Shown here: positions 46,549 through 55,823 of the stretch, one piece after another
Numbering within the stretch: the stretch's first letter is position 1
How the letters are laid out: each line of letters starts with the position of its first letter
Assembly (NCBI GenBank): GCA_026004795.1
Contig: BPJV01000006.1
Span: forward strand, 1 to 64,000
DNA: 64,000 bases
Origin: Pirellulaceae bacterium
Lineage (GTDB): Bacteria; Planctomycetota; Planctomycetia; Pirellulales; Pirellulaceae
Direction of reading: 5' to 3'
The notes under the pieces: generated by a model
The model's database searches: none
The model's input: the letters and a program-made list of their open reading frames with translations, nothing else
What the model was told of the DNA's origin: nothing
Position numbers and translations under genes: made by a program

Positions 46549-48780
46549 GTGAAGATTCGAGTAGAGAAGCAGATCGGAGCCCACGTTTTGTCGTTTGAAA
46601 CAGGGCAGTTGGCTAGGCAGGCGGCGGGAAGTGTCGTCGTGCAATACGGTGACACGGTGGTATTGACCGCAGTGGCCACTGGCCCGGGAAGGCCGGGCAT
46701 GGACTTTTTTCCCCTGACTTGCGATTATCGCGAGCGAATGTCGGCGGGCGGTAAGTTTCCCGGAGGTTTTTTGAAGCGGGAAGGTCGACCGACCACGAAA
46801 GAGATTCTCACCAGCCGGCTGATGGACCGTCCTATCCGGCCTCTGTTTCCTGACGGTTTTCGCGACGAGGTGCAGATTCAAAGCGTTGTTCTGAGCAGTG
46901 ACTTGCAGAACGACGGTGATGTGTTGGCCATGAACGGAGCTGCGGCGGCGTTGGAGATCAGCCCGCTGCCTTTCATTGGCCCGTTGGCCTCGGTACGCGT
47001 TGGCAAGGTCGATGGTCAGCTGATCGCCTTTCCCACCATCGATCAAATCGATGAGAGCGAACTGGATTTGATCGTGTCGGGGAGCGATAAATCGATCCTG
47101 ATGATCGAGGGCTTCGCCCAGGAGATCCCCGAGGATGAAATGGTGGAAGCGATTCTCTTCGCTCAAGAGGTCATCAAAGATATCATCGGTCTGATCCGCG
47201 AATTGGTCGATCGCGTCAGTCCGCAGAAGATGGAATACCAACCGCCGCCCGATTCCGGGTTGTTCGACCGACTGCGTGAAGCGTATTACGACCGCTTCAA
47301 GGAGGCGAAGCAAACGGTTGGCAAACAGGCACGGGCGGAGGCAGTGGCGGCCCTCAAAGAGGAGGCCAAGAATCAATTCCTTCCCGACCCGGCTGCTGAA
47401 GGGGCACCATCGGAAGCCGAATTCAGCTCGGCGTGGCACGACCTGGAAAAGCGGGTTGTCCGCGATCTGATCCTTGCCGGAGCCCGCCCTGATGGACGTG
47501 ACTACACCAGTCTGCGGCCGATCGAATGCGAGACCGACGTGTTGCCGCGCACCCACGGGTCCGCCCTGTTCCAACGGGGAGAAACGCAAGCCCTTGTTTC
47601 GGTCACCTTGGGAACCGCACGTGACGAGCAGCGTGTCGATGGATTGTTTGAGGAATACAGCAAGAAATTCATGCTCGACTACAACTTTCCCTCTTTCTCG
47701 GTGGGAGAGGTGCGGCCGATTCGCGGCCCGGGTCGGCGGGAGATCGGGCACGGCGCGCTGGCCGAGCGCTCGGTCGCCCCGGTCATCCCGGATCCTGAGG
47801 ATTTCCCCTACACGATCCGCGTCATTAGCGACATTCTGGAGTCCAATGGGTCATCGAGTATGGCCAGCGTCTGCGGCGCCACGCTTGGTTTGATGGCCGC
47901 CGGAGTGCCGCTGAGCAACCCGGTTGCCGGCATTAGCATCGGCTTGGTCAAGGAGAGTGACGATCGATGGGTGCTGCTGACCGACATCATCGGCGACGAG
48001 GATCACTTTGGCGACATGGACTTCAAGGTAGCGGGAACGCCGGTCGGTATTACCGGAATTCAATTGGACCTGAAAATCGATGGGATCACCGAGGAGATCG
48101 TGCGCAAGACGCTGGCTCAGGCTCGCGACACGCGCATGGAAATCCTCAAAAAGATGATTACCGCCATCCCACGCCCGCGTGCCGAAACGAGCCGCTACGC
48201 TCCACGTCTGTTGCGCACGAAGATCGATGTCGATAAGATCGGTGCTCTGATCGGACCGGGGGGCAAGAACATTCGCGCCATTCAAGAGGAAACCGGCGCG
48301 AACATCGACGTGGAAGATGACGGAACGGTTATCGTCAGCGCGATGAGCGCCGAAGCGGCGCAAGCAGCGATGGCCCGCGTGGAAGCCAGCACGGCAACGG
48401 CACAAATCGGAAAGATTTACGACGGTATCGTCACCAGCATTCGCGATTTCGGCGCGTTCGTGGAAATCCTTCCCGGCCGCGACGGTCTGGTGCACATCAG
48501 CGAACTGTCCGATGGCTACGTGTCGAGCGTTGATGCGATCTGCAAGGTTGGTGACCCGATGAAAGTCCTGGTAATCGACATCGACGAGCAGGATCGCGTG
48601 AAACTGAGTCGGCGACGCGCCCTGGAACAGTTGGGAATCGAAGACGAGTTTGCTCAGCAGAGTCGGGACGCGGAAGCTGCCAACGATGAGGAGGATGGCG
48701 AACGCAACGGTGGCCGCGAACGTGCACGAGCCGGTGATGGCCGCGGCGGTGGTCGGCGACGTGGACGCGATCGCCGCTAA
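46549..48780 (+). CDS. pnp: Polyribonucleotide nucleotidyltransferase (PNPase)
   Basis: 743-residue phosphorolytic 3'-5' exoribonuclease that degrades mRNA and trims RNAs, part of the degradosome. From a GTG start at 46549 with TAGGA 9 nt upstream. Two RNase PH domains are present: the first about 1-215 with CDYRERMSAGGKFPGG, the second about 300-545 with SVTLGTARDEQ and GPGRREIGHGALAERS. A KH domain (about 555-615, IGALIGPGGKNIRAIQEETG) and an S1 domain (about 620-690, GIVTSIRDFGAFVEI) follow, then a basic Gly/Arg tail. All key regions are intact. A strong terminator lies 57 bp after the stop. Confidence 0.98.
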   Translation: MKIRVEKQIGAHVLSFETGQLARQAAGSVVVQYGDTVVLTAVATGPGRPGMDFFPLTCDYRERMSAGGKFPGGFLKREGRPTTKEILTSRLMDRPIRPLFPDGFRDEVQIQSVVLSSDLQNDGDVLAMNGAAAALEISPLPFIGPLASVRVGKVDGQLIAFPTIDQIDESELDLIVSGSDKSILMIEGFAQEIPEDEMVEAILFAQEVIKDIIGLIRELVDRVSPQKMEYQPPPDSGLFDRLREAYYDRFKEAKQTVGKQARAEAVAALKEEAKNQFLPDPAAEGAPSEAEFSSAWHDLEKRVVRDLILAGARPDGRDYTSLRPIECETDVLPRTHGSALFQRGETQALVSVTLGTARDEQRVDGLFEEYSKKFMLDYNFPSFSVGEVRPIRGPGRREIGHGALAERSVAPVIPDPEDFPYTIRVISDILESNGSSSMASVCGATLGLMAAGVPLSNPVAGISIGLVKESDDRWVLLTDIIGDEDHFGDMDFKVAGTPVGITGIQLDLKIDGITEEIVRKTLAQARDTRMEILKKMITAIPRPRAETSRYAPRLLRTKIDVDKIGALIGPGGKNIRAIQEETGANIDVEDDGTVIVSAMSAEAAQAAMARVEASTATAQIGKIYDGIVTSIRDFGAFVEILPGRDGLVHISELSDGYVSSVDAICKVGDPMKVLVIDIDEQDRVKLSRRRALEQLGIEDEFAQQSRDAEAANDEEDGERNGGRERARAGDGRGGGRRRGRDRR

Positions 48781-48836
48781 AGAGCACTAGTCCCCTGCTG
48801 GGGGTACCATTGACGGAACGTATCCATGCAATCGGC

Positions 48837-48870
48837 AGCCGAGTCCCTCTGTGGACTCGGCTGTTTGTAT
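48837..48870 (+). terminator. Intrinsic terminator of pnp
   Basis: A perfect 10-bp stem (AGCCGAGTCC with GGACTCGGCT) and a 6-nt loop, followed by GTTTGTATT. The stem is GC-rich, and this is the clearest rho-independent terminator in the window. Confidence 0.85.
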
Positions 48871-49040
48871 TGTAGGAGCGAGGTTTCGTCGTCTGGCGAT
48901 CGACTCCCAACGGCAGGCAGGAAGCAATGACCGATTGGACCGCGTGGATCGCCGCCCGCGTCATCGCGTGGGAACGAGAATCGTAACCGCTCACGCCCCG
49001 CGGTAGGTTTTTTGGGCGAGGGTGATCTCGTTATTCAATT

Positions 49041-49138
49041 CCAGCACGAAGCGCCAGCGAGTGAGACACCAGGACCAAACGCCAGCGAGTGTGTATCCCT
49101 GAAACCACCTCGATTCACTCGCTGGCGCCTCGTGCCGG
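49041..49138. repeat. Inverted and direct copies of a CGCCAGCGAGTG element
   Basis: Arm 49041-49063 (CCAGCACGAAGCGCCAGCGAG plus TG) matches the reverse complement of 49116-49138 at 21 of 23 positions. A third, shorter direct copy of CGCCAGCGAGTG is at 49080-49091. The layout can fold into a large hairpin. Short GC-rich elements of this kind are often dispersed in planctomycete spacers. Confidence 0.75.
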
Positions 49139-49151
49139 TAAGCAAGCGCGT

Positions 49152-49320
49152 CGCCGTTCACGGCTAACATAACGGGCACGGCTTATACAACGGGCACGGC
49201 TTGTACAGTGCGGTGTGATTACGGGAGGGCGAGGCTCCGGCTGAGCCGCACAGGACACGTGGGCTGCGGAACCGGTTCGGGAGCAGCCTCGCCCGTTCGA
49301 CCGAGCCGTGAACGGTTACC
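49152..49320. repeat. Nested inverted repeat, REP- or MITE-like element
   Basis: Outer arms: CGCCGTTCACGGCTAAC near 49152-49168 and GAGCCGTGAACGGTTACC at 49303-49320, complementary over about 12 bp. Inner arms: 49222-49248 and 49273-49297, where GGGCGAGGCT pairs with AGCCTCGCCC and the rest pairs imperfectly. No transposase frame is present. It looks like a non-autonomous repetitive element. Confidence 0.6.
49171..49206. repeat. Two tandem 18-bp repeats
   Basis: AACGGGCACGGCTTATAC and AACGGGCACGGCTTGTAC lie end to end with one mismatch, inside the same repeat-rich spacer. Confidence 0.75.
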
Positions 49321-50022
49321 GAGCTTAGAACACCGCCGTCCGCCTATCGCGGCTAGGGTAGATGGGGGGTGGGCGCGGGATGCGGAGTTTATTCCCCACG
49401 GTCCGCCAGCAAATAGAGTCGGTAGGCATGCCCCAGCGGATGGCAGGCCTAGTTCGACGAGAGTTCCAGTCGCGCATTACAATGAAGAGGACCATGCCGG
49501 TTGGCGTGGGGAGGTGCCCTGGGAAAATTCGCGAAGAAACAGTTTGTAGATCAACTGGAGGAACACGATCTCGCCCCTGTCCGATCGATGCCGGCGATAA
49601 GGGAAGGCGAAGAGCAGGGAGCAGTAGGCTACTTGGCGACCGCTATTTCCAGCTTTGGCCATGATGGCGCGGCAGTGAGGGTGTAGCATGCACCTGTCCG
49701 TTGGGTGTCCTGTTGCGCTGCGCCAATGCCTTTTTGGCGGGCGAGATCGACTGCATGCACGGTACACCAACAACGATTGCCATCGATGGTGTTGCAAGCC
49801 GCAACGACGAATTGTCAGCGCGACCTGACGGCATTTCCATGGGGGGCTCGATCCGATCGGATTGCTGCACCGATTGGCCGGTGAGAAGGTTGGTCAGGCG
49901 TCGGATGAACCATAGGAATTAGAAACGGCGAAATTCGAAGCAGAGGAATGGCAGAGCGAGGCGAGTTGAATAGGTGCCGCCTGAGGATTCCTTGGCCGGA
50001 TTGAAATGACTCCTGCTGGGCG

Positions 50023-53000
50023 ATGGTGATGAGTGCACGAGGATTACCAATCGAGGATCATGCCCGGGCCATTGTTCAGGGAGTGGCTAGTCTTACCGAC
50101 CCGGACGCCCGGAAGCGGGCTGTGGAGGTTTTGACCGCGGGCAATCCCGAACTGCTTCGTAGGGTTCAGCAGCTTCTGCGCGAGCCTCCCGCCACGCAGT
50201 CAATGCACATCTCTGCAGACGGAAATCCCGACTTGCCACCGCGGCCCGTAGGAGGTGCAGCCACGCACATCGATTCGGCTCCAGCGCCCCAGCGGGCACA
50301 TCCTGAGCTGGGTAAGGCGGTGGGGCGATACCATCTGGTCGAGCTGATCGGTGAAGGAGGCATGGGGCAAATCTACCGAGCGCATCCGCACAATTTGACC
50401 GAGCCTCCGGTGGCCATCAAATTCATGCGTCCGGCGGTGGATACACGGAACATGGTGCTCCGTTTTCAAGCAGAAAGCGACGCGCTGCGCCGTTTGGAGC
50501 ATCCAGGTATTGCCAGATTCTTGGACGCGGGAGTGACCGACGATGGCGTCCCCTACTATGTCATGGAGCTGATTCGCGGAGATTCGCTGGACAAGTTCCT
50601 GCGTCGCCATTCGTTGTCCGTCCAAGCGCGTTTGGAACTGTTCACACTGATTTGCGATGCAGTGGAACATGCCCACCAGCGCGGCGTGATCCATCGGGAT
50701 TTGAAGCCGTCGAATATCTTGGTTACGCGCAGTCAGGGACACCTGCAACCAAAAATCATTGATTTCGGCATCGCGCATCTGACCACCCCCAGTGCGCACT
50801 CAGCGGACCAGGGACCACGCACTGGATTTCGTCAGATTCTAGGTACGCCTTCGTTCATGAGTCCGGAGCAGATCGATATCAGTTTTGGTGACATCGATGT
50901 GCGCACCGACGTTTATGCACTGGGATGTATCCTGTACAAAATGTTGTGCGGCCAATCCGTCTTTGATCCTCGTCGGTTGGAGCAGCTAACTCCAGCGCAG
51001 TTATCGACCATCATCTGCCAACAGGCACCGGTGCGGCCAAGCATGGCAGTCCAGCAACTCGAATTGCCTCGGCAACATCAGATCGAAACGAGATTCGCGC
51101 TATCGGTTAAACAACTGCGTCAAACCCTGCGACATGACCTCGATTGGATAGTCCTTAAGGCATTGGCGAAGGACAAGACGGATCGCTATCAGTCGGTCCG
51201 CGAACTACGCGAAGATATTCAGCAGTACTTGCAACAGCGGCCCGTCAGTGCGCGGCCGCCATCCCAGATGTATGTCCTGGGAAAGCTGATTCGACGCAAT
51301 CGTGGCCTCTTCGCGATGGCAGTTGCCCTGTTGTTGGCCTTGGTAGGAGGAATGCTCGCCACCGTCCACTTCGCCACCTCTGCCCTGCGCGCTCGGAGGC
51401 TGGCGGAAGTTCGTCTGCGCATGGCCACCAATGCTGGGCGGCAGGCCGAACGAGCCAGGTTGCGTGAGCAGGAGCAGGCCTATCATGCCTCCCAGTTGCT
51501 TTACGACGCCGACATGAAACTTGCTTCCGATGCCTGGCGAGCCGGGGATATCAGTCGCGTTGACATGCTGCTCAAGAAACACGAGTACCAAGCAACCGAG
51601 CATGATTTTCGTGATTTCTCGTGGCATTATTTGCGTCAACGCCTCGCCGTCGTTCCTCAATGGGAGATGCAACCGCTGTCGGATAACGTGGGGAAGGTCT
51701 TTTGGCATGAACGGGCGAATAGGCTGGTTCTCCTGGTCGGCGATACTCGGGTTGTCGTCGCCCGCTTTGAGGGGGGCGACGTTCATACCGAGTCGATGTG
51801 GCAGCTTCCCGGACCGGCAAACACGATTGCCTTTTCCACGCAGGGAAGTCTGCTGGCTGCCGGCATGACCGATGGAGCGGTTCTGATCTGGCCCGCCGAG
51901 GTGCTGTGGGATACCGGCGGCAATGACGCCAGCGCGGTACGCGATTTACCGCCCTGGAAACAATCGCTTCCACCAGACATCGACGAGATCAACTCCCTGC
52001 ACTTCACCCCCGACGACGCGCGCCTATTCGTTGCCGGAGACAGTGGCATCCTGCGGCGGTGGGATTGGGCGGATGGACGCGTCGATATAGCCTATCCGCC
52101 CAGGCAGCGCGCGATCGAACAAATTGACGTGTCTCCAGATGGCAAGTGGGTGGCCACCGCCTGCAGCAACGCAACGCTGACGGTGTGGGATTCCCAGGAG
52201 GCACGGCAACACGCCCAGTGGACGCCGCCGGATTCCCAGCGCGTGGTTACCGTGGGTTTTTCCTCCGATAGCCGGTTTGTGGTAGGAGGAGACATACGCG
52301 GGCGGCTGGGGTTGATCGAACTGGCGACCGGTAAGGCGACCACGGCAGAGGGGCTGGACGGCATCGAAAGCGTGGTTTTCTTACCCCAGGCGTCCCCCTA
52401 TCTGTTCACCGGAGATCGTGGTGGAGCCGTTCGCGGTTGGTCGATAGTCCGGGACGAACGCGAGCAACGTTGGCAACTGCAACGCGATGAACAAGTCCTG
52501 TGGCAGGCCGCGGCAGGGCGGATTTCGTCCTTGGCGGTGCTCCACGCGCAGCAACTGATCAGCGGCAGTCGTGATGGCTATGTGAAAAGCTGGGACCTTA
52601 GCCCGAGGGTTCCCTACCGAGAGTACCCCGCGGCCAGCCAAATGGCAGTGGGAGCCGACGGAACTCTCCTCCTCGGTGATCGACACCTGGACGTCTATGA
52701 CCTGTGCCGCCACGAGAGATTGCGTCGACTGGCCCCGTCGACCACCGGTTACACGCATATGGCGGTCGCCAGTCAGCGTCCCTACGTCCTTGTCCGCGAT
52801 GCCGAGCGATTCGTCCTCTTCGACTATGCTCAAGGACGGGAATTATTCCGACTTGATGATCCGCGCGAGCCATGGGCGATTGCCGTTTCTGCCGATGGCC
52901 AACAAATCGCCATGGCGGATCGTGAGGAACGCCGATTTGTTGAGCTGATCGATTGCACAACCGGAAGGCGGCTTTTGCTTCCTGCCGTTCAATGTTCGTC

Positions 53001-53475
53001 GCTAGCCTTTTCCGACAACAATCGTTACCTAGCCTATAACGAGCTCGATGACGTGGTGATCTATGATTTGCAACTTCAGCGTGCTACGGCTCGTCTAGTG
53101 GGACACGATACCACGGTAACCGGAATTGCATTCTCACCGAATAGTAGCGATGTAGTGACCGTCAGTGATGATCGTCGCTTAAAGGTTTGGGATCCACACC
53201 ACGGTACCCTGCGGTATTCGACCGAAGCGCACCAAAGGGAGGTGAAACGGGTCCACTATTCTCAATTCGGTCGCTTCATCCTCACCTCTGGGCATGACGA
53301 GATGGTTCGCCTGTGGGGCGCCTCTTCGCTGCATCCGACGCACGAAATACGGATGCCCACCTTCATCAGCGATATTGGTTTCAGCACGAAATGCCAGCGC
53401 CTGGTGGTACTGCTGAAGACTGGGGAAGTTCGTGTTTATTCGGGAGCCTCAACGACTTCCCCAACTTCTCCGTGA
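50023..53475 (+). CDS. Membrane-bound Ser/Thr protein kinase with C-terminal WD40 repeats
   Basis: 1,150-residue PknB-type kinase. The kinase domain (about 103-400) has the glycine loop GEGGMGQIY, catalytic Lys133 (VAIKFM), HRDLKPSN (Asp226), DFG at 247-249 and GTPSFMSPEQ, so it should be active. One transmembrane helix (about 430-450) is followed by a Gln/Arg-rich coiled segment. The C-terminal 600 residues form WD40-type propeller repeats (GSRDGYVKSWDL, VVTVSDDRRLKVWDP, TSGHDEMVRLWG). This kinase-TM-WD40 plan is widespread in planctomycetes, and ligands are unknown. The last 40 bp overlap the convergent ATPase gene. The start could be the ATG 6 nt later (50029). Confidence 0.92.
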   Translation: MVMSARGLPIEDHARAIVQGVASLTDPDARKRAVEVLTAGNPELLRRVQQLLREPPATQSMHISADGNPDLPPRPVGGAATHIDSAPAPQRAHPELGKAVGRYHLVELIGEGGMGQIYRAHPHNLTEPPVAIKFMRPAVDTRNMVLRFQAESDALRRLEHPGIARFLDAGVTDDGVPYYVMELIRGDSLDKFLRRHSLSVQARLELFTLICDAVEHAHQRGVIHRDLKPSNILVTRSQGHLQPKIIDFGIAHLTTPSAHSADQGPRTGFRQILGTPSFMSPEQIDISFGDIDVRTDVYALGCILYKMLCGQSVFDPRRLEQLTPAQLSTIICQQAPVRPSMAVQQLELPRQHQIETRFALSVKQLRQTLRHDLDWIVLKALAKDKTDRYQSVRELREDIQQYLQQRPVSARPPSQMYVLGKLIRRNRGLFAMAVALLLALVGGMLATVHFATSALRARRLAEVRLRMATNAGRQAERARLREQEQAYHASQLLYDADMKLASDAWRAGDISRVDMLLKKHEYQATEHDFRDFSWHYLRQRLAVVPQWEMQPLSDNVGKVFWHERANRLVLLVGDTRVVVARFEGGDVHTESMWQLPGPANTIAFSTQGSLLAAGMTDGAVLIWPAEVLWDTGGNDASAVRDLPPWKQSLPPDIDEINSLHFTPDDARLFVAGDSGILRRWDWADGRVDIAYPPRQRAIEQIDVSPDGKWVATACSNATLTVWDSQEARQHAQWTPPDSQRVVTVGFSSDSRFVVGGDIRGRLGLIELATGKATTAEGLDGIESVVFLPQASPYLFTGDRGGAVRGWSIVRDEREQRWQLQRDEQVLWQAAAGRISSLAVLHAQQLISGSRDGYVKSWDLSPRVPYREYPAASQMAVGADGTLLLGDRHLDVYDLCRHERLRRLAPSTTGYTHMAVASQRPYVLVRDAERFVLFDYAQGRELFRLDDPREPWAIAVSADGQQIAMADREERRFVELIDCTTGRRLLLPAVQCSSLAFSDNNRYLAYNELDDVVIYDLQLQRATARLVGHDTTVTGIAFSPNSSDVVTVSDDRRLKVWDPHHGTLRYSTEAHQREVKRVHYSQFGRFILTSGHDEMVRLWGASSLHPTHEIRMPTFISDIGFSTKCQRLVVLLKTGEVRVYSGASTTSPTSP

Positions 53476-54101
53476 TCGGTTTCCTCGAACCAATCGTAGA
53501 GGTCCATCAACGTTTCTCGCACGTTACCTCCATTGCGGCCTAGGGCTCGCCGCGCCGCGTTGATTAATTGGAGACGCCGTATCGGATCCAGATCGAGACC
53601 TGCTCGCTGGACGCAGGCCTCGATCACCCGTTCCACGAGCCGATCGTCGACGCCAGTGGCGTACAGGCACGCGATTCCGCAGGGACGATGACTGGTAACC
53701 AATAGGCTCTGACGACGGGCCTTCGTCCCTACCCGCACCCACCACTGGCCTACCGGCCCCAATTGCTCCATACCATCCACCGCGACCAGTTCTCCGACGG
53801 GTGTACGAGCGATTTTGAGTAGCACGGTCAGCAAGGGCTGTTCGCCGCGTCGCAGCTGGAGGTACCCCTGCGGCGCCTCGAGGAGACGCAACAGGTGGAG
53901 CATCAGCGTCGTTTTGCCGGTGCCATGCGCTCCCACGATTGCGCCGCGTCGGTTCAAGGTTTCTTCGAACCGGCGGCGCAAACCGGACAGCGTGGCGGCG
54001 GGGGTAGGGGCAAGCCATGGCAGCTCCCCCGGCTGCACGAACCTCGTACTGAACGGATTGCTGATAGGAGGCGTCAACGTCGGCTGAGAAGCTCTTGCCA
54101 T
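53436..54101 (-). CDS. P-loop ATPase, planctomycete-specific NPF-type
   Basis: 221-residue cytoplasmic ATP- or GTP-binding protein. The start at 54101 is preferred over the longer frame (to 54323) because GGAGGG stands 4-5 nt upstream and the protein then opens ISNPFSTRFVQPGELPWL, a conserved-looking N-terminus. Walker A is GAHGTGKTT (57-65), and a Walker B-like LVAVDGMEQL follows. The C-terminal half has conserved Arg-rich helices. The fold is AAA-like, with no sensor or arginine-finger assignment made. It is the third gene of a reverse-strand trio (membrane protein, small protein, ATPase). Its end overlaps the kinase gene by 40 bp in convergent fashion. Confidence 0.8.
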   Translation of the reverse strand: MARASQPTLTPPISNPFSTRFVQPGELPWLAPTPAATLSGLRRRFEETLNRRGAIVGAHGTGKTTLMLHLLRLLEAPQGYLQLRRGEQPLLTVLLKIARTPVGELVAVDGMEQLGPVGQWWVRVGTKARRQSLLVTSHRPCGIACLYATGVDDRLVERVIEACVQRAGLDLDPIRRLQLINAARRALGRNGGNVRETLMDLYDWFEETDHGEVGEVVEAPE

Positions 54102-54231
54102 TGCTCCCTCCTTCCCTGCATGCTCGTGAACCTTGCCCCGCGTGGACAGTCGCCGCAGATGCTGTTCGCTGAGGTGATGTAAAGCGTCACCGGCAAGACG
54201 GTTCGGCTGGCCGCAAAATACCAACCGACGC

Positions 54232-54660
54232 TTATCCATCGTGGCTGACGACTCCATCGTGGTTGGCGGCCGGATCGACATGGCCGACATGAAAGGGGTG
54301 TTCGGCAGTAAACTCGCGTCCATCCTTCAAGTACAACCGCAGCCGTACACACCAGCGGATTTTCAACAGTCTTCCTTCGTAACTCAGCGGTCCACCGGGA
54401 AGTGTGGTCGCCACCGTGCGGGCATTGCAGTGCAAAAGTCGACGTACCTCATCTTGAGAGAGACTCTCAAAATAATGCACGCCGATGTCCGTGGTGCCTT
54501 TCCCTTCGGTGTACCACATCACCGACACCTCGACCCGCTCCACATCATCCAGCTCCACCCGCTGGATGCGATACTCGAATTCGAGCAACTCCAGCGGCTC
54601 CACGCGCGGCTGGAGGGTCAGCAAACGCACTCCCAAGGCAGGTTCGACTCGGCGTCTCAC
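54232..54660 (-). CDS. Small conserved-looking protein of the ATPase trio, unknown function
   Basis: 142-residue predicted cytoplasmic protein, mostly beta-strand. It begins at GTG 54660, which overlaps the preceding gene's TGA stop as GTGA; GGAG stands 6 nt upstream (54667-54670). The frame is open further to 54714, but that would overlap the upstream gene by 58 bp without a ribosome binding site, so I reject the longer version. No domain is recognised. Blocks such as VEVSVMWYTEGKGTTDIGVHY and RLRLYLKDGREFTAEHPF hint at a small beta-sandwich. Translational coupling suggests it partners with the upstream membrane protein. Confidence 0.7.
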   Translation of the reverse strand: MRRRVEPALGVRLLTLQPRVEPLELLEFEYRIQRVELDDVERVEVSVMWYTEGKGTTDIGVHYFESLSQDEVRRLLHCNARTVATTLPGGPLSYEGRLLKIRWCVRLRLYLKDGREFTAEHPFHVGHVDPAANHDGVVSHDG

Positions 54661-55703
54661 ACGGCGCTCCGTGGATACACGGCGACGGGAAAACTTCGGG
54701 AAAACTTGGGCCACTTAGCTGCCTCTCCGTAAACAATGATCTTCCATGTCAGGGCGTTATGTTCACTTTGGAACGAATGCATTATGTCCGACGGTAGGCG
54801 GATTCGACAATCCACCTCTAGGGGGTTTTCGGGATCCGCCACCAGCGGCCGTGCTTCCCAATCGGGGGGCATGTCGGCAGGAATCCGGGCCACTTCCCGT
54901 CTTTCGGTGCGGATATCGGTTCCCTGCTGATAGGTCGCTTCTTCAAAGGCCACCAGGTCGACGTGGAGCGATCGGAAGGCCACTCTGCCGTATTGGCACA
55001 GGTAAACCTGGACGACATCGCCCGGGAACAAGGGCATGCGGTCGACCTCGACGGCTGTCTTCCCGCTACCGCTTTGCCGCGTGAACAGTCGGAAGAACCA
55101 GCGGGTACCGTAAGCCGATACCACGGTGAACAACAGGAAAACCGCGATCAGCATCCAGTTCGGGTGGCCACGTAGCCATCCTTGCAGGGCAATAACCGCC
55201 AGCATGGCCGTCATGCCGTTCCACGCCAGAGTGAACAAAGCGCTGAGCAGCAGAGGGACATTCTCGCCTCGTTGCATCGGCAAGCGGTATTTGAGTTTCA
55301 CCCCCGGACTGTCGGTCAAGTGCTGCAGCCGTGGCAGGCTGGCCAGCTCGGCCCGATCCACCATTCCCGTGGCGCGGCGCGCGTGCTCGCGACGCACCTG
55401 AATGGCCATGGCCGACCGCATTTCCGGTGACGCTACCGTCTGGGCAACCTGGTACACAAAGGCGCTCAATCCAATGACGATGAACGAAGTAGAGACGATG
55501 ACCATCAACCAGAATCCCACCCCCGGTTGCAACCAACCCGATTCCGGCCAAAAAAGCTGCCAGGTGACGACTGTGGTAAGTGAGAGGACACCGAGGAGAA
55601 AGAGAGCACCAAAAAATGCTGCTTCGCCCACGCTGCCGACAACCCACCATCCGCTCATTCGCGAGCCGCGTTTCTTGCCAAACAGCCTCAACCACTTTGC
55701 CAC
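54657..55703 (-). CDS. Membrane protein with C-terminal arrestin-like beta domain, unknown function
   Basis: 348-residue protein. The start is GTG 55703, with GAGGAGG 5 nt upstream; the frame opens 24 nt earlier without a site. Two N-terminal transmembrane helices (about 23-45 and 57-80) are followed by a soluble stretch. A second pair lies at about 150-172 and 180-200. The C-terminal soluble domain (about 215-345) is beta-rich and ends with SDIMHSFQSEHNALTWKI and FSRSFPVAVYP, the layout of arrestin-like sporulation-control folds. It is divergent from the giant gene 120 bp away. No enzyme motif is seen; scaffold or receptor roles are possible. Confidence 0.78.
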   Translation of the reverse strand: MAKWLRLFGKKRGSRMSGWWVVGSVGEAAFFGALFLLGVLSLTTVVTWQLFWPESGWLQPGVGFWLMVIVSTSFIVIGLSAFVYQVAQTVASPEMRSAMAIQVRREHARRATGMVDRAELASLPRLQHLTDSPGVKLKYRLPMQRGENVPLLLSALFTLAWNGMTAMLAVIALQGWLRGHPNWMLIAVFLLFTVVSAYGTRWFFRLFTRQSGSGKTAVEVDRMPLFPGDVVQVYLCQYGRVAFRSLHVDLVAFEEATYQQGTDIRTERREVARIPADMPPDWEARPLVADPENPLEVDCRIRLPSDIMHSFQSEHNALTWKIIVYGEAAKWPKFSRSFPVAVYPRSAV

Positions 55704-55823
55704 AACTACCTCCTCTACCCGTAGCACTCACCTGCCGGTCTCTCGCCTAGTATCCCGCAAGGGGCTGTCAGGTCCTAGACCAACCCGGCGAGTATCCCTA
55801 CGATTGATTCTTATGAGGTGGAC

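Larger units (their letters stand above)
48871..50022. other. Gene-poor region with dispersed repeats
   Basis: About 1.15 kb without a supported gene. It holds the repeat families listed at 49041-49320. A reverse-strand stretch at about 49640-49870 reads with a distant resemblance to the end of a zinc aminopeptidase, with stops and frame breaks, so it may be a decayed gene; this is weak. Confidence 0.5.

Noticed and set aside
46237-47751. 504-codon reverse-strand open frame over pnp and the rpsO-pnp gap
   Set aside because: It is antisense to a well-supported pnp; the translation has no family resemblance and is typical of GC-rich shadow frames.
49208-49549. 113-codon forward open frame in the repeat-rich spacer
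   Set aside because: It runs through the inverted repeats and its translation is low-complexity; no ribosome binding site.
54102-54323. Longer ATPase start (54239 or 54323)
   Set aside because: GGAGGG just before 54101 and a conserved-looking NPF start make the shorter protein more likely; the extension is Arg/His-rich and atypical.
54661-54714. N-terminal extension of the small trio protein to 54714
   Set aside because: It would overlap the upstream gene by 58 bp without a ribosome binding site, while GTG 54660 has GGAG at 6 nt and a GTGA overlap.
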